DNA of 64,000 nucleotides from Coprinus comatus. Its lineage: Eukaryota > Basidiomycota > Agaricomycetes > Agaricales > Agaricaceae. The stretch lies in contig JAWPGT010000015.1 in NCBI GenBank assembly GCA_034638255.1, positions 186,001-250,000 of the forward strand. Reading direction: 5' to 3'. A model generated the notes under the pieces. It was given only the letters and a program-made list of their open reading frames with translations. It was not told the origin of the DNA and made no database searches. The stretch's first letter is position 1. Every line of letters begins with the position of its first letter. Below are positions 22,884 to 34,285 of the stretch, piece after piece. The translations under genes were made by a program, and so were the position numbers.

Positions 22884-25800
22884 ATGGCATACTGTTCTCC
22901 ATCCTCATCTGCAGTTACGATTCCTACACCTGGAAAATCCATTCTTAAACGACCACAGCAAGTAAATAACAGTCTTTTCTCAAGGTTTACAAAGTTATTA
23001 CCCTCATCGAGTAATAATAACTCTGCCAATGCACCTGCCAATGACCAAGACGATACAAAGTCGCTCAAGCGAGCACACTTTATCCTACCGGAAATAGCTA
23101 TGGTCTATCCGATATCCTCTATCAACCCGCCGTCTACACCGACGTTGAAGGATGAAAAGAGGGCGATTGAGGACAGGGAATACGAGCGACGGAAGAGAGT
23201 ACTGCGTGGGCCTCCTTCTAGCCCTGGTGCCGAACCCGAGGGCTGGTGGGGGATGGACAAGGTGGAATCGTTCTACAGAGAATGTTGTGCTGGCTGTGAA
23301 GAAGTCCCGGATGCTGCTATTAGTACGGCTCTCAAGGTACGCGTCTTCTGTTGTCGTAAAGGGGCCAGCCACTGACAAATGACTAGAACGCAGCACACGC
23401 TGTTCCTCGTTCTGTCGACCTCTCGGGGGTCCAGCTGACCGTTGTAACGGCGTCCATACTGTCCGATGTGTTCACCATCGAGTGGGGACTGCGCAAGGTC
23501 GTGTTCCGAGAATGTGATCTGGACGAACACGTATGTCGTTTGGTTTTCTGTTGATTTAGTTGTTCATCCAACAGCGTTATTATTAGACTTTGAAACCCAT
23601 ACTGCACTCCCTTCTCATCCCAGGATCTCTCAACTTTCTTTCCATAGCTTCAAACCGTCGTCTCAGAACCCCTGCCTTCCGTCTAGTAGGTGCCTACATC
23701 AAGAAGGCGAAATCACTCCAATTCTTGGACCTTTCCCAGAACTCGTTGGACAAGAAGGCAATCGAATATATCGTTGCTTCACTTTCTACTGCTCCGGACG
23801 AGGTCTTGAATCTCTGAGATTGGACGATTGCAATTTACGTCCCGCCGCACTTGAGTCTCTATGTATGTCTCTGTTGAATAAATCTCTAAACATATCTAAC
23901 CCTTGCTTTATTTAGGCAGAGCTGTAAGGACTTCATCACTCAAACATATCTCACTTCGGCATAATCGTATCAGTTCGACAGGAGGTGTAGCCCTTGCTTT
24001 GATGATACGTGATTATCCTGATTCTATACCTTTACATTCTGGAATGGGGGTAGGAACTATACCAATGTCACCATCGACTTCAGGTACAGGAACACCAGTA
24101 TCTTCAACCACTTCTTCACCTACTTCGAGTTTATCAAGTTTACCATCGACACCTACCATTGCCTCTTCCACGTTTGCTCAAAACAACCCTCCTGCTCATG
24201 CACAACATCAAGGTCAGGGACAGGGACAGGGACATCTTAAATCTGGTCCTCAACTACCACCTCCAAGACATCCCCCGATAGGTGTACAGACAACTTATAC
24301 ACCCTATATTCCTCGTTCTAAACGACGTCCTGGTGTAGTACCTACTGCGAGTTTAGGAAATCCATTGTCTCCTTCTGGACAACAGATCCCGATTATAACA
24401 TCGTCAGTGCAGGGAGGTATTACTACTAGACATCCTACTGCCTTGAGACTTCATGATGGTGGTGGAGGGGGAGCAGGAACAGGTGGTGGGGGTGCCGGAA
24501 GTAGCGGAGGAGTAAGACAGCAGCATGAGACGGGGCCTAGTCCTGCGTTGTTGGATCGTGTTAGAGCTTTGGATGCGTTACCGAGGTTGGGAGCTTTGAG
24601 GACGTTGGATTTAAAAGGAAACGATTTACGTGTGCGTCTTATCTTTGCTTCATGTTTTTAACGACTTCTTATGAAGGTTTTCTTAATGGTAATAGAATGG
24701 AATCACTTACCTCGCACAAGTGTTGAAAAGGAATAGAACGCTCAAGTTGTTGAATTTGAGTGAGAATAAATTGGATGTTGCATGTTTGGTTACTATTGCT
24801 GAGGCTTTGGTGGGTTTTTTTTATTATGATTATCGTTGGTTGAGTTTTGTTATACGGATTGATTGAGGCAAGTTTAGAAATATAATTCATGTCTAGAGAC
24901 GTTGGATATGAGTAAAAATCCATGTTCAGGTCCTTCTTTAGATGGCGTACGTTTTCCCTGTTTTTTTTGCGTCTTAAACTCCCTTCGTGAAATCTGACTA
25001 TTCTCCTATTTGTTCAGATTCAATCCCTTCGAACAGCATTTACCTTAAACGCCTCTTTAAAACGATTATTCCTTTCATCTACATCATTAACTTCTTTAGG
25101 AGCAATCGCATTAGCTGAATTCTTACCTGAATCAATGTCATTGTTGCACTTGGATTTGACGAATAATGATCTGGATTTGGCTGGTGTTATGGCTTTGAAA
25201 GAAGGATTGAAGAAGAATTGGGTTATGAGATGTTTGGATTTGAATATTCCACCTGGGGATGACAAGTATGCTATGTGAGTCTTTCTCTCTCTCCCTATTT
25301 TGGTTGAGGTAGAGAAACTGATGATGAATGTAAATATAAATAGGATGTGTAGAGATATCTTGAATACTTGTGTTAGGAATACAGAAGAAGCCGAAAGAAA
25401 TGCTAAGGCTTCATCGTCAGCAACTACTTCAATTCTTATGACACCCACATCTGCATCTTCTATCATTTCTACCACTTCTACATCTACTCCTTCCTCTATT
25501 ACTTCTGGTGACGGTATTAGAGGCGCAGGAGATTCGTCACAAGCTTCTACCCCTTCAACCGAGAAATCTAATAATGGTGGTTTTAGTGGGTTGTTAGGAC
25601 CACCTGGTGGTGTAAAGAGGAAAGGACTTTGGGGGTTGATTGAGGAAAGCGAGTTGGCTAAGTTTATCAGACTTGAAGAAGAGAAAAAGGTAAGTAAAAT
25701 CATTTTTTCCCCTTCCTTTTTCTAATAACTTAATTTCTAATATCTCTTTTTTTTTATATAGAAGGAGAGGGATGTAGTAACCCGTGCTAGGAACTGTATC

Positions 25801-27561
25801 AATCAACTCAACAATATCATCAATAATACCTTACCTTTACCTACACCTACATCAACACCTTCAACACCAAAAATATCAACTCCTACCTTAAATTCTTCAA
25901 GTACATCTACACCTACACCTTCATATTTCATGGTATCACCTACCATTCAATCACAATCACAGTCCCCATTAGTAGCGAGTCCAAATACTAATGTCATAGG
26001 GTTGATGAAGAAATCAAAGGCTCAGATAGTAGAAGAAATAACAACACTAGCTGGTCAGATTGTTGTTGAATTGAGAACTTCGATTCAGGATGCTGCTATG
26101 AGTGTTGGTAATAATGATGGTGATGCGGAATATGAAGAAGGAGGAGTGGGAATAGTAAATGGAGGTGTGAAAGAAGGGAGATTGGAGGAATTGTTGAGTG
26201 TTAATGATGAATTATTGGAGTTGTTGAAGAAACTTCCCACTCCTCCTGGTATTGGCTCGGGTTCAGCTTCGGGCTCGGGTTCAGGTTCAGTTTCTGGGTC
26301 TGGGTCTGGTGAGGGTGAGGGTGAGGGTGAGGTTAGCGGGAGTGGAAATGAAGAGGAAGTTGGTGGAGGAAAACGGAGACCGAAGTTGAGTTTGAAAGGG
26401 TTGGGACTTGGATTGAGGTTTGATGATCATCAAGCTATTAACGGTTCAGATGATGATCAAATTGAACAATCATCTTCGTCTTCACATTCTACTCTATCAC
26501 AATCGCACCAGAATCAAAATGAAGGACCTAAAGAGCCTAATGGTGATGATGTTGATGATGATGTTGATGATGATGATGACGAAGTGACACCAACAACGCC
26601 ACGTATTGATAAAGGTAAAGGTAGAGCAGAACCTGAAATCGAAGAACCTGAAAAGGTTTTATCACCTTATGTGATTGAAGATGATGAAGATGAAGATGTG
26701 GAGGTTGATGAAGAAATAGCGGAAATGAGAGCTAGAATGGAAGAAATGGCTGCTTTTATGCCTAGTCCTACCGAACGGTATGTTTAATGTTTCGTAACAT
26801 GCTCCTTTTCCTTTTTTGAAAACTTCTTTTTTGTCGTTCTCGTTGTTTACTATAGAGGTGCTGATGATGATTTCTCTTCTTTCTCTGGGATTGGTGTGGA
26901 TAATAATAATAGATCGAAGAGTTGGGTGGAAGAGGAAGGTGAAATATTTAGAAAGGGTCAAGCGTTATTGGGACCTGAAGAATTGGAGGGAGAGTATCCT
27001 GGTGAGGAATTGAGGAAGGAGGTATGTTCCTGTTCCTTTTCTTCCCCCCCTCTAACCAACTCTAGCCAAATATCCCTTTGACTAATGATGATTTTCCGTT
27101 ATTAGCTCTTGGAAGCAATGGTTGAAAGACCACCACCTAGAGTGGTACAAGATGAATATGGATTACTGGGAGGGGATGATTTGACATTACAAGGGTTGAC
27201 TTCACCTACTTTACCTTCTTCCCCTCATTCTTATCCCCATGATTCTGATCATAATCATAATAATGGAACCGAACAACAACAACAAGAACAACTGAAACCC
27301 TCACCTAGGCCGTACATTTCAAGAAAAACATCCTCGGCATCGGTTACGAATTCGATTATGGGTGTTATTTCACCAAAAATGGGATCACCTGCTCCTTCAT
27401 TTAGGGCACCTAGTATCCCTGGTGGAAGTAGAACTGCTTCCCCTGTTGTTGTTGGTGGTGGGAATGGTGGAGTTGGTGGGAATGGAAATGGTGGAGAATC
27501 ACCACATGCTTTGGCTAATGTACCAATGTTCGTTAAGAGAAACGCAGGTTCTATGAGCTGA
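22884..27561 (+). CDS. leucine-rich repeat (RNI-like) protein, frameshift near 23806
   Basis: A long multi-exon protein with an N-terminal basic region (GKSILKRP, LFSRFTKLLP), then ribonuclease-inhibitor-type LRRs: LQFLDLSQNSLD, GLESLRLDDCNLR, LKHISLRHNRIS, LGALRTLDLKGNDLR, LKLLNLSENKLD, LLHLDLTNNDLD. After the repeats come Ser/Thr/Pro-rich, Gly/Ser-rich and acidic low-complexity segments. It resembles fungal LRR proteins related to animal PPP1R37, which binds protein phosphatase 1; this is an inference from LRR type and the basic N-terminus. Oddity: near 23806 the frame changes inside an LRR (APDE then GLESLRL) with no room for an intron; one missing G in GACGAGGTCTT would explain it. Otherwise splice junctions keep frame to the stop at 27559-27561. 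Confidence 0.75.
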
Positions 27562-27882
27562 AGAATGGGGTGTGAAAATTTTGTAGTTAAACAGCGTACA
27601 TACTCCTTTTATATTTAATTGATTTTTTTGTTTTTGTTTTTAGGGTAGATTTAGTGTTTTTTTTTTTTTTGAGGATTCGTTGTCTGAATTATTTGAATTG
27701 TTGTTGTGTGCCTGGAAAGATGTGATCACCTGCCCTTACTCTCACCTTATAGCCTATGCGGTTTTCGATAAACACAGGGCTTTTTCAATTTAACCCTCTT
27801 TATCTCCAATCTCTGACCCCCCTTTTTTCCTACACACTTACCTCTTTGATACCTTGATATCTTTCGATTTTATAAACAAATT

Positions 27883-28940
27883 ATGCCACGCAAAGCAGCT
27901 ACAACAACAGATACTGGTGCTGCGGAAGCTCCAAGAAGATCAACGCGTATTGCTTCGTTACCTAAGACTGAAGTTCCACAACCTAAACCTCGCGTTACGA
28001 AAAAGAGGAACGGCGAAGATGCTGGTACTAGTGAAGAAGGTAAAAGTAAAAATAAGAAAGTAAGTAATATATTTCAGCATTCGTTTAACTATGCGATTAG
28101 ATACTGATACTTTGTGTTGTTTACTTCACAATAAGGTAAAAGCTGTTGAAGAAGAAGAAAAGAAGGAGGAAGCAGAAGTGGCACCAGAATCAAATACAGA
28201 GTTAGAGCCAGAACCAGAACCAGAGAATGAAATCTCAAATATCGAGATTGGAGATTCGTTGCCTAGTTTAACTCTTAAGAATGAAAAGGGAGAAGATATT
28301 GAGATTGGAGAAATTGCTAAGGATCAAGGCGTTGTTGTGTTTTTGGTTCCTAAAGCTGATACTCGTATGTCTCCGTTTCCCTTTATCTATATCTCGCTTT
28401 CTTTTTTTCTCTCTCATAATTACTTACTTACTTGGAACAACATTAGCCGGATGCACAAATCAAGCCTGTGGATTTAGGGATATTTATTCTGAATTTAAAG
28501 AAGTTGGATATGCAGTTTATTGTTTGAGTGCAGATGCACCTGGCGCTCAGGCCAAGTGGCAAACCAAGGTCAGTGCGCACCATGTCTTTCAAATACACCC
28601 GTGACCCCCCTTAGGCCCTCGTGCACATTATGAATAGAAGCTGATGTCACTTTTTTTTTATTGAAAAAAAATAGAAGGAACTCCCTTATTCGCTTATCTC
28701 GGACCCTAAGCGAACATTGATCACTGCATTGGGAGCAGGTGAAGGTGGAAAGACAAAGAGGAGTCATTTTATCTTTGATAAGGGTGGTGTACTTGTTGAA
28801 AAAAAGTTACCCGTGAAGCCGGTTGATTCGTAAGTTTTTCTTCTTTTCTCTGTATTATTATGAATATGTGATTAATTTATGAACTTAGGCCGAAGTTAGC
28901 ATTGGAGTTCATTAAATCTAGGTCTGAGGAACAGTCATGA
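27883..28940 (+). CDS. BCP/PrxQ-type peroxiredoxin, Dot5-like
   Basis: Thiol peroxidase that reduces hydroperoxides. Five or so exons; the catalytic exon join gives ADTPGCTNQACGFRD, in which the first Cys is the peroxidatic one and the second, five residues on, is the usual resolving Cys of BCP-type enzymes. Also seen: GDSLPSLTLKNEKG, VVVFLVPKA, YAVYCLSADAPGAQAKWQTK, LPYSLISDPKR and RSHFIFDKGG. An N-terminal extension of about 100 residues is basic first (APRRSTRIASLPK) and then strongly acidic (Glu-Pro runs), similar to nuclear Dot5-type fungal enzymes, so a nuclear location is likely. The start at 27883 is the first ATG after a pyrimidine-rich leader. Confidence 0.88.
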
Positions 28941-30004
28941 TTATCCATTTATGAGTGTAAGAAATAGGAATAACGATTTGTACGTTGTCAACCTTCGTTT
29001 AAGTTTGTTTTACCAGCTCATTTTTGAGATCGCATTTTTTTCTTAGTTGGTTAACATTCAATATTCAATCTTTGGTTAATATTTCAGTTAAATCTTTGTC
29101 GTTATAGCACAGAGAATCTTGAATACCAAACCTTTCTGATTTATGCTAAAGACGAAAATAGGAACTCTTGGTCATTGAATATGAATACTAAGGAAGAACA
29201 ATGCATTCGCCTACCCAAGATGCGTCCGACGAGTAGAAGGCTTCTGAGATAGGTGCGCGAACGAAAGAATATTCCATTAGCCGAGGCAGCCAACCCTATA
29301 TACCCAGCAAACATCCCTTCCAGTACGGATTGTAATAAATCCGATGTATATACCACACAGTCTACACTTCAATGAAAGATTGTCCTTTTTTAAATAAATA
29401 AAACTCAGTGATCGAAGAGATTGTTTATGTATTACTCTTACAAAAGGACCCAACGCTGTTCTAAAAATAAACATGACATCAGGATGGTGTGTTGCTATTC
29501 CGAACTCTGATTTGATCAAATACGGAGTCTATATGAGGCACTTCAAGTGAAACACAAACACACTACTGGTGTCTAGTTGGCAGCTCTTTCGTTAGCAGTT
29601 ATGATTGATAGTCTATCATAGAAATCCATAAAACCACAGGAATATACTGATAAATGTTTCAATGCTATTCAATTTAGAATTTAGATAGACCTACTGTGAA
29701 ATGAGATGACATTGACAGTTAACTAAGTCAGTATGTATATTACTGATAAATTGAACGTTTGAGCTAAGGTCGTTGAATCAATATATCATGATCTTGTTAA
29801 GGTTGTAGTGGAGAATGTCGTATTTGAGGTTTGAACAGAACCCCTGAGAGCATTCGGAACTCGAGTCGGTCGGGACGGGACTCGAGTTCAGCAGGTTGTG
29901 ATTTGTGGAACAGAAATGTTTGAACGATAAATATATATCCTTGGGAAGGTCTAACTAAAGTTATAGGTGTCGCGCTCTGAAATTAAAAATGATAAAATGA
30001 TAAG
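28941..30004. other. intergenic, no gene seen
   Basis: No convincing gene. It lies between the peroxiredoxin and the broken end of a P450 pseudogene on the other strand. An imperfect CTCGAGT-containing inverted pair occurs near 29865-29890. Nothing else stands out. Confidence 0.4.
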
Positions 30005-30870
30005 TCAAACGTACCAAGCCCTCCTTGACAACTTCGAAAGGTCCAAATGCAATATATTCGTTGAGCTTTCTGCTTTCCGTTTCCATTCCGCACCCGGAAG
30101 CCACATTGGTATAAACCTGAGTATAGGGATAGAGTCAACTAGAAAATGGCCTGGTAACATAGCAGCAGATCCATTTCGCATCACTTCTTCAACTGATTGT
30201 ACAACGGGATCATTTGTGTATCTTACATTGTCATCCATAGGTTATCTCCAAGATGCTTGCAACCACAAAACTATTAAATAGTGTGGTTCCCAGTAAGGGA
30301 AGTACCATATACTGCCGTGTATGCCTGTAGTAGTCACTTGGTGTGGTATTAAGAAGGGCCTTCAAAAAGACGCCAGATTCCCTCAATTGAATGGGCTGAT
30401 ATTTTGGGACCTGGTTTTCGTTAAAGTGTTGAAGGTTTTACGAAGTAGTCGTAACCATGAACCATACTCGACCATGAGTATGCCATAATCGGACCATCCC
30501 ATCCTGATCCGTTATAACATTAGAGAGAACTATAAATGAACAGTAGAGTCGTATACATATCCATCATTGTCATTCTTGGGCGACTCGAATACTTTGTCGG
30601 CCGTTTTTCCAAGATTTAGCAGTTCGCTTCAGAGACCAAAGTATGAGATAGGGCGATCCCAAAGCCTACAAAATACCATATCTCCTGTAATAGTTTATTA
30701 GTCACATATACAGAGAACTCAGTCATAATTCACCATATATGCTATGCCATTCATTATATTTCAGCCATGGCTTTTTCTACGGTTCTTCTAGAATGTTTCC
30801 AAAAAAGGATAGCCTCTCGGACCAGGGGGTAGAGGAAGTCGGCGAGGAGTTGCATGGAAGTGTGCGTACC
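30005..30870 (-). pseudogene. cytochrome P450 pseudogene, 5' half only
   Basis: Reading the minus strand, fragments follow the order of the adjacent P450 genes: a hinge ([20 protein letters not shown], about 30840-30790), the WHSIYG exon end, a decayed second exon (about 30690-30600), an EYGSWLRLLRKTF-like C-helix region (about 30490-30430), and an exon-4 region (30238-30010) with EEVMRNGSAAMLPGHFLVD and LPGAEWKRKA. Stops and frame changes separate them, the N-terminal anchor is not recognisable, and everything from the I-helix on is missing. It is closest to the gene at 33755-31632. Confidence 0.75.
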
Positions 30871-31631
30871 ATGAATGGAGTACTACTATAGCTGTAAAAG
30901 AAAGAAAATATGGATGTGAAATTATGTCATCCATACAGTGTACTCAGTGCTGTGCTACGATCAACAAGTGTTGCGTCGTAGACCGTTGTGTATCTTATGA
31001 TGGGTGGTCTTTGGCTTGAGCTTATATGAAGCAGTGAATAAACTCACACGTCAATTATATGCCCTTCAAAATGAAGTTTTATCAAAGACAAAGGGGGAAA
31101 AGGCTACCTGCATGCACCATTATGGAAACATAGAATAAACTTTTAGATTACACATTGGATGAGGAAGTGTGATGATTTTCTCCTTTTTTAAGAACAGTAT
31201 CAAGGAAAGAGCGACAAGACGATTACGTTCAGAATGCATGATGCACCATTGAGTTATTGGGCCACATCTAACATGATTGAGTACAGAGCCTTCTGTTCTT
31301 CCAATGATCGCAACTTTAGGTTGAGATAGCTTGATCTTCCCGCGAGACATGATTGAATGTAGTAGTTTCACCTATGGTTCTGTCGAACATTGAAACGTTG
31401 ACTATTGGGTGCCACCGATGATTGGAGTGTAGCCAACCGTATGGTCGTGTTGCATAGAAGAGAAAGCATCTCGTGGGAATCGAACCCTTGGCTTGGGACA
31501 ACATATTCCTTTCTGGACATCAATGCATCATTTTCTATTCGATAGATCTACTGTGATTTCATACTCGTTGAATCTTGTTTTCTCATTGAAGGATAAATGT
31601 AAGGGAATGACATCTCAAGTACTTTGAATCA
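30871..31631. other. intergenic, no gene seen
   Basis: Space between a P450 pseudogene and the 3' end of the next P450. A tRNA-like B-box (GGTTCGATTCC on the minus strand, about 31472-31486) was examined and not accepted as a tRNA. Confidence 0.4.
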
Positions 31632-33755
31632 TTACTCTAAGAACTCATATTCAATCAATTCTTTTGCTTTCTCAGATCGCGGTACAAATCTTGCGTTGAA
31701 GGGCATAGGATATCTAGAATTCAAATCAAGGATTATTTAGTACTAACAGAAAATCTGTGAATAGTACTCACTGGACTCCAGGAGCATCATCATAGACTGC
31801 CTCAATCTTACTCACTTGTCCAGCTTCATCCAGTGGAGGAAGTATGTTGAAAACAGTAAGCACAGAAGCAATAGTGATGAATAATTCAGCATCACTCAAG
31901 TTACTCCCTGGACACATTCGACGACCAAAACCAAAAGCTGCAATCGAAGGGTCTCTCACTTCTGGATTCAACTTTCCATTCTCGAGAAAACGTTCTGGTT
32001 CGAAATTGAAAGGATCTTCATATGTCTTTTTATCGTGTAAGATTTCCCTAATATTGAATGAGCGAGCAATGTCAAGAAAAAAACTTGAGAATATACCCCA
32101 CCATACATTGCCTATAACTATCGTGCCTTTCGGGATAAAGTATCCATCGTATTCATCATTTTCTGAACATACGTGAGGGAGAGCTGTACTTTGTTAGCTT
32201 TATACCTGTAGCCAAGCACTAATATTATACTCACCCAATGGACCTGCAGGATACCACCGCATGACCTCCTTGACAAGTGCACCTAAGTATGGGAGGGACT
32301 CTCGGTCATTGAAATCTGGTAGACGACGAGTATCTAAGACCCTATCTAGCTCCTCTTGAGCCTTTCTCTGTGCTTCCGGATGCATACACATTGCCAAGAA
32401 GAATGTTTGTATGACTGCTACAGTCTGTAAATCATTTATTTGAGTGTAGTTTGGGGTAGCTCTATCTACCACCACTCACAGTATCTGCCCCAGCTGCATA
32501 TATCCTCGTTATTATAGATATTAGAGAACGGTAGAAGATTCCGGAATACACGAACCAACGAAGGTATTTGCTGTTGTACATCTGGCTACTCTCTCTTCAT
32601 GAAGTCTATTTGGAGCGTTTTTATCTGGTAAGCCTTCAATTAAGGTCGCCGCTACACTTGGCCTAGCGATCCCTTGTTCCTAATAAGTAATTAAACATTG
32701 GTCAGTGGCTTCAAAAATAGTAATAATAAAAAATACAAAAGAAACACGCACCATTTCTCTCTTGACAGACTCGAAAGGTTCATAAGCGATGTAATAGTTT
32801 AGTTCCTTTATTCTGTGTGCCTTCCGTTTCCATCCTGCACCTGGGAACCATTTTGGCACAAACTTAAGCATTGGAAATAATTCAACCAAAAATCTCCCCG
32901 GTACCATAGCAGCAGATCCATCCCGCATTACTTCCTCAACACACTTCACAAGGGGGTGATTCGAATCTTCAATTCTTATACCATAAGTAATATCCAACAG
33001 AGTTGCGGCAATAAAACTGAATGTGATCAATTAAAACATCAGAGTTAGTAGATATTCTAGGAAAAGGAAAATGGTACTGACAACCGTGTGTGTTCGTAGT
33101 ACTTATCGGGAGCGGTAAGAAGGGCCTTCAAGAATGCACGACATTCCCGCAATTGGGTTGGTTGATATTTTGTCACTTGGTTATCATTAAAATGTTGATG
33201 AAAAGTTTTACGAAGGAGTCGCCACCACGAGCCATAGTCAACCATTACTATAGCATAATGGAACCACTCCATCCTGTTCAGAATGCAGTAGAATTAGAAT
33301 CGGATATATCCAAGGTTGAGGAGGGAATGTAATAGTATTATAAGTACTACTCACAGATCCAACATTATCAATTTAGGTCGATTGGAATATTTTGCGGAAC
33401 GCTTGTCCATGATATCTAAGGTTCGCTCGGTTGATCCAAGTATAAGGCAAGGCTGGTTCAAAACTGTAAAAAAGATCATATCTCCTACATTAACATTTAT
33501 ATTTTAGCACAAATAACACAATTCAACCATAGTATACGTTTACTGACCATATATGCTATGCCATTCAGCATACTTAAGCCATGGTTTCTTAGATGGTACA
33601 TCCAGCATGTTTCCAATGATGGGGTAACTTCTCGGTCCAGGTGGTGTAGGAAGTCGACGGGGATTTGCCTTGATGTCTTCATACCACATGTAGATCGACC
33701 GGAAGAGTGCGATTGCTCCACAAGCAAGAAGGTAAGGGTATAAAGCCGTGATCAT
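31632..33755 (-). CDS. cytochrome P450 monooxygenase (right cluster, gene 2)
   Basis: Ten exons on the minus strand; exon 1 is 33755-33548 and the stop is at 31634-31632. ATG 33755 (MITALYPYLL) is preferred over the longer frame from 33857 because it places the LPTPPGP hinge at residue 35-41, as in the paralogues. Seen: membrane anchor, WWRLLRKTF C-helix, AGADT I-helix on a 14-nt exon, KEVMRW (ExxR), EPERFL and the haem loop FGFGRRMCPGS with a normal Cys-Pro-Gly. The intron after VKREM is present with a GT donor (GTGCGT). Every junction I could read keeps frame, so the gene appears functional. Substrate unknown. Confidence 0.88.
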
Positions 33756-34285
33756 ATCTATTATCTCGCAGCCAGTGTCAATGGAAGAGGAGGGGACAGT
33801 CTGCGGCTTTGAGCTTGATTTCCGTCTCTGCTTTTTGAGGCAAATAGAGCGACTCACATGATAGCGTTACTATAGGAGAACGCCACGCACTCCAAGAGAA
33901 GCAAGAGTCAAAAGCTTCCGGACTTTGGACACGCTATCCCAGAAGGTAGGAGCCGGCGTCAAGAAAGGAGCGGTATGCATATACAGCATTAGGACTCTTT
34001 CAGCATAGTTGAACGTTGAGCTGTAGAAGCAATGTGATAACACAGATATGTATAAGATGCTGCTTAGCAGTGCTTGTCGATCTCATCAACTATTAACTTC
34101 TAAGGACAGAAACGTAATAGTACTTCAAAGCAGCGGATTTAAAACATTTTAACGCTGTTTTTGGGGTCAACATATTGTCACTTATATCTTGTCTGCGTAG
34201 GTCAAGTCAGAAAAACAGTCCTCGCCACTGCCAGTGGTACACATAACAAGGATTTTTCTCTCATGAAAAAAATCGGCCCGATCCT
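33756..34285. other. intergenic between two P450 genes
   Basis: No gene seen. It holds the 5' region of the P450 that starts at 33755 and the 3' region of the one ending at 34286. Confidence 0.4.

Noticed and set aside
25020..25703. 227-codon minus-strand frame
   Set aside because: Antisense to well supported LRR exons; no family features.
29860..29895. CTCGAGT inverted pair as a possible element end, compared with similar words near 21310
   Set aside because: Similarity is short and imperfect; no element could be bounded.
31467..31535. tRNA-like sequence on the minus strand with a B-box (GGTTCGATTCC)
   Set aside because: Only three pairs form in the T-stem, the acceptor stem pairs in about five of seven positions, and no sound anticodon stem could be drawn. 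At most a decayed tRNA or chance.
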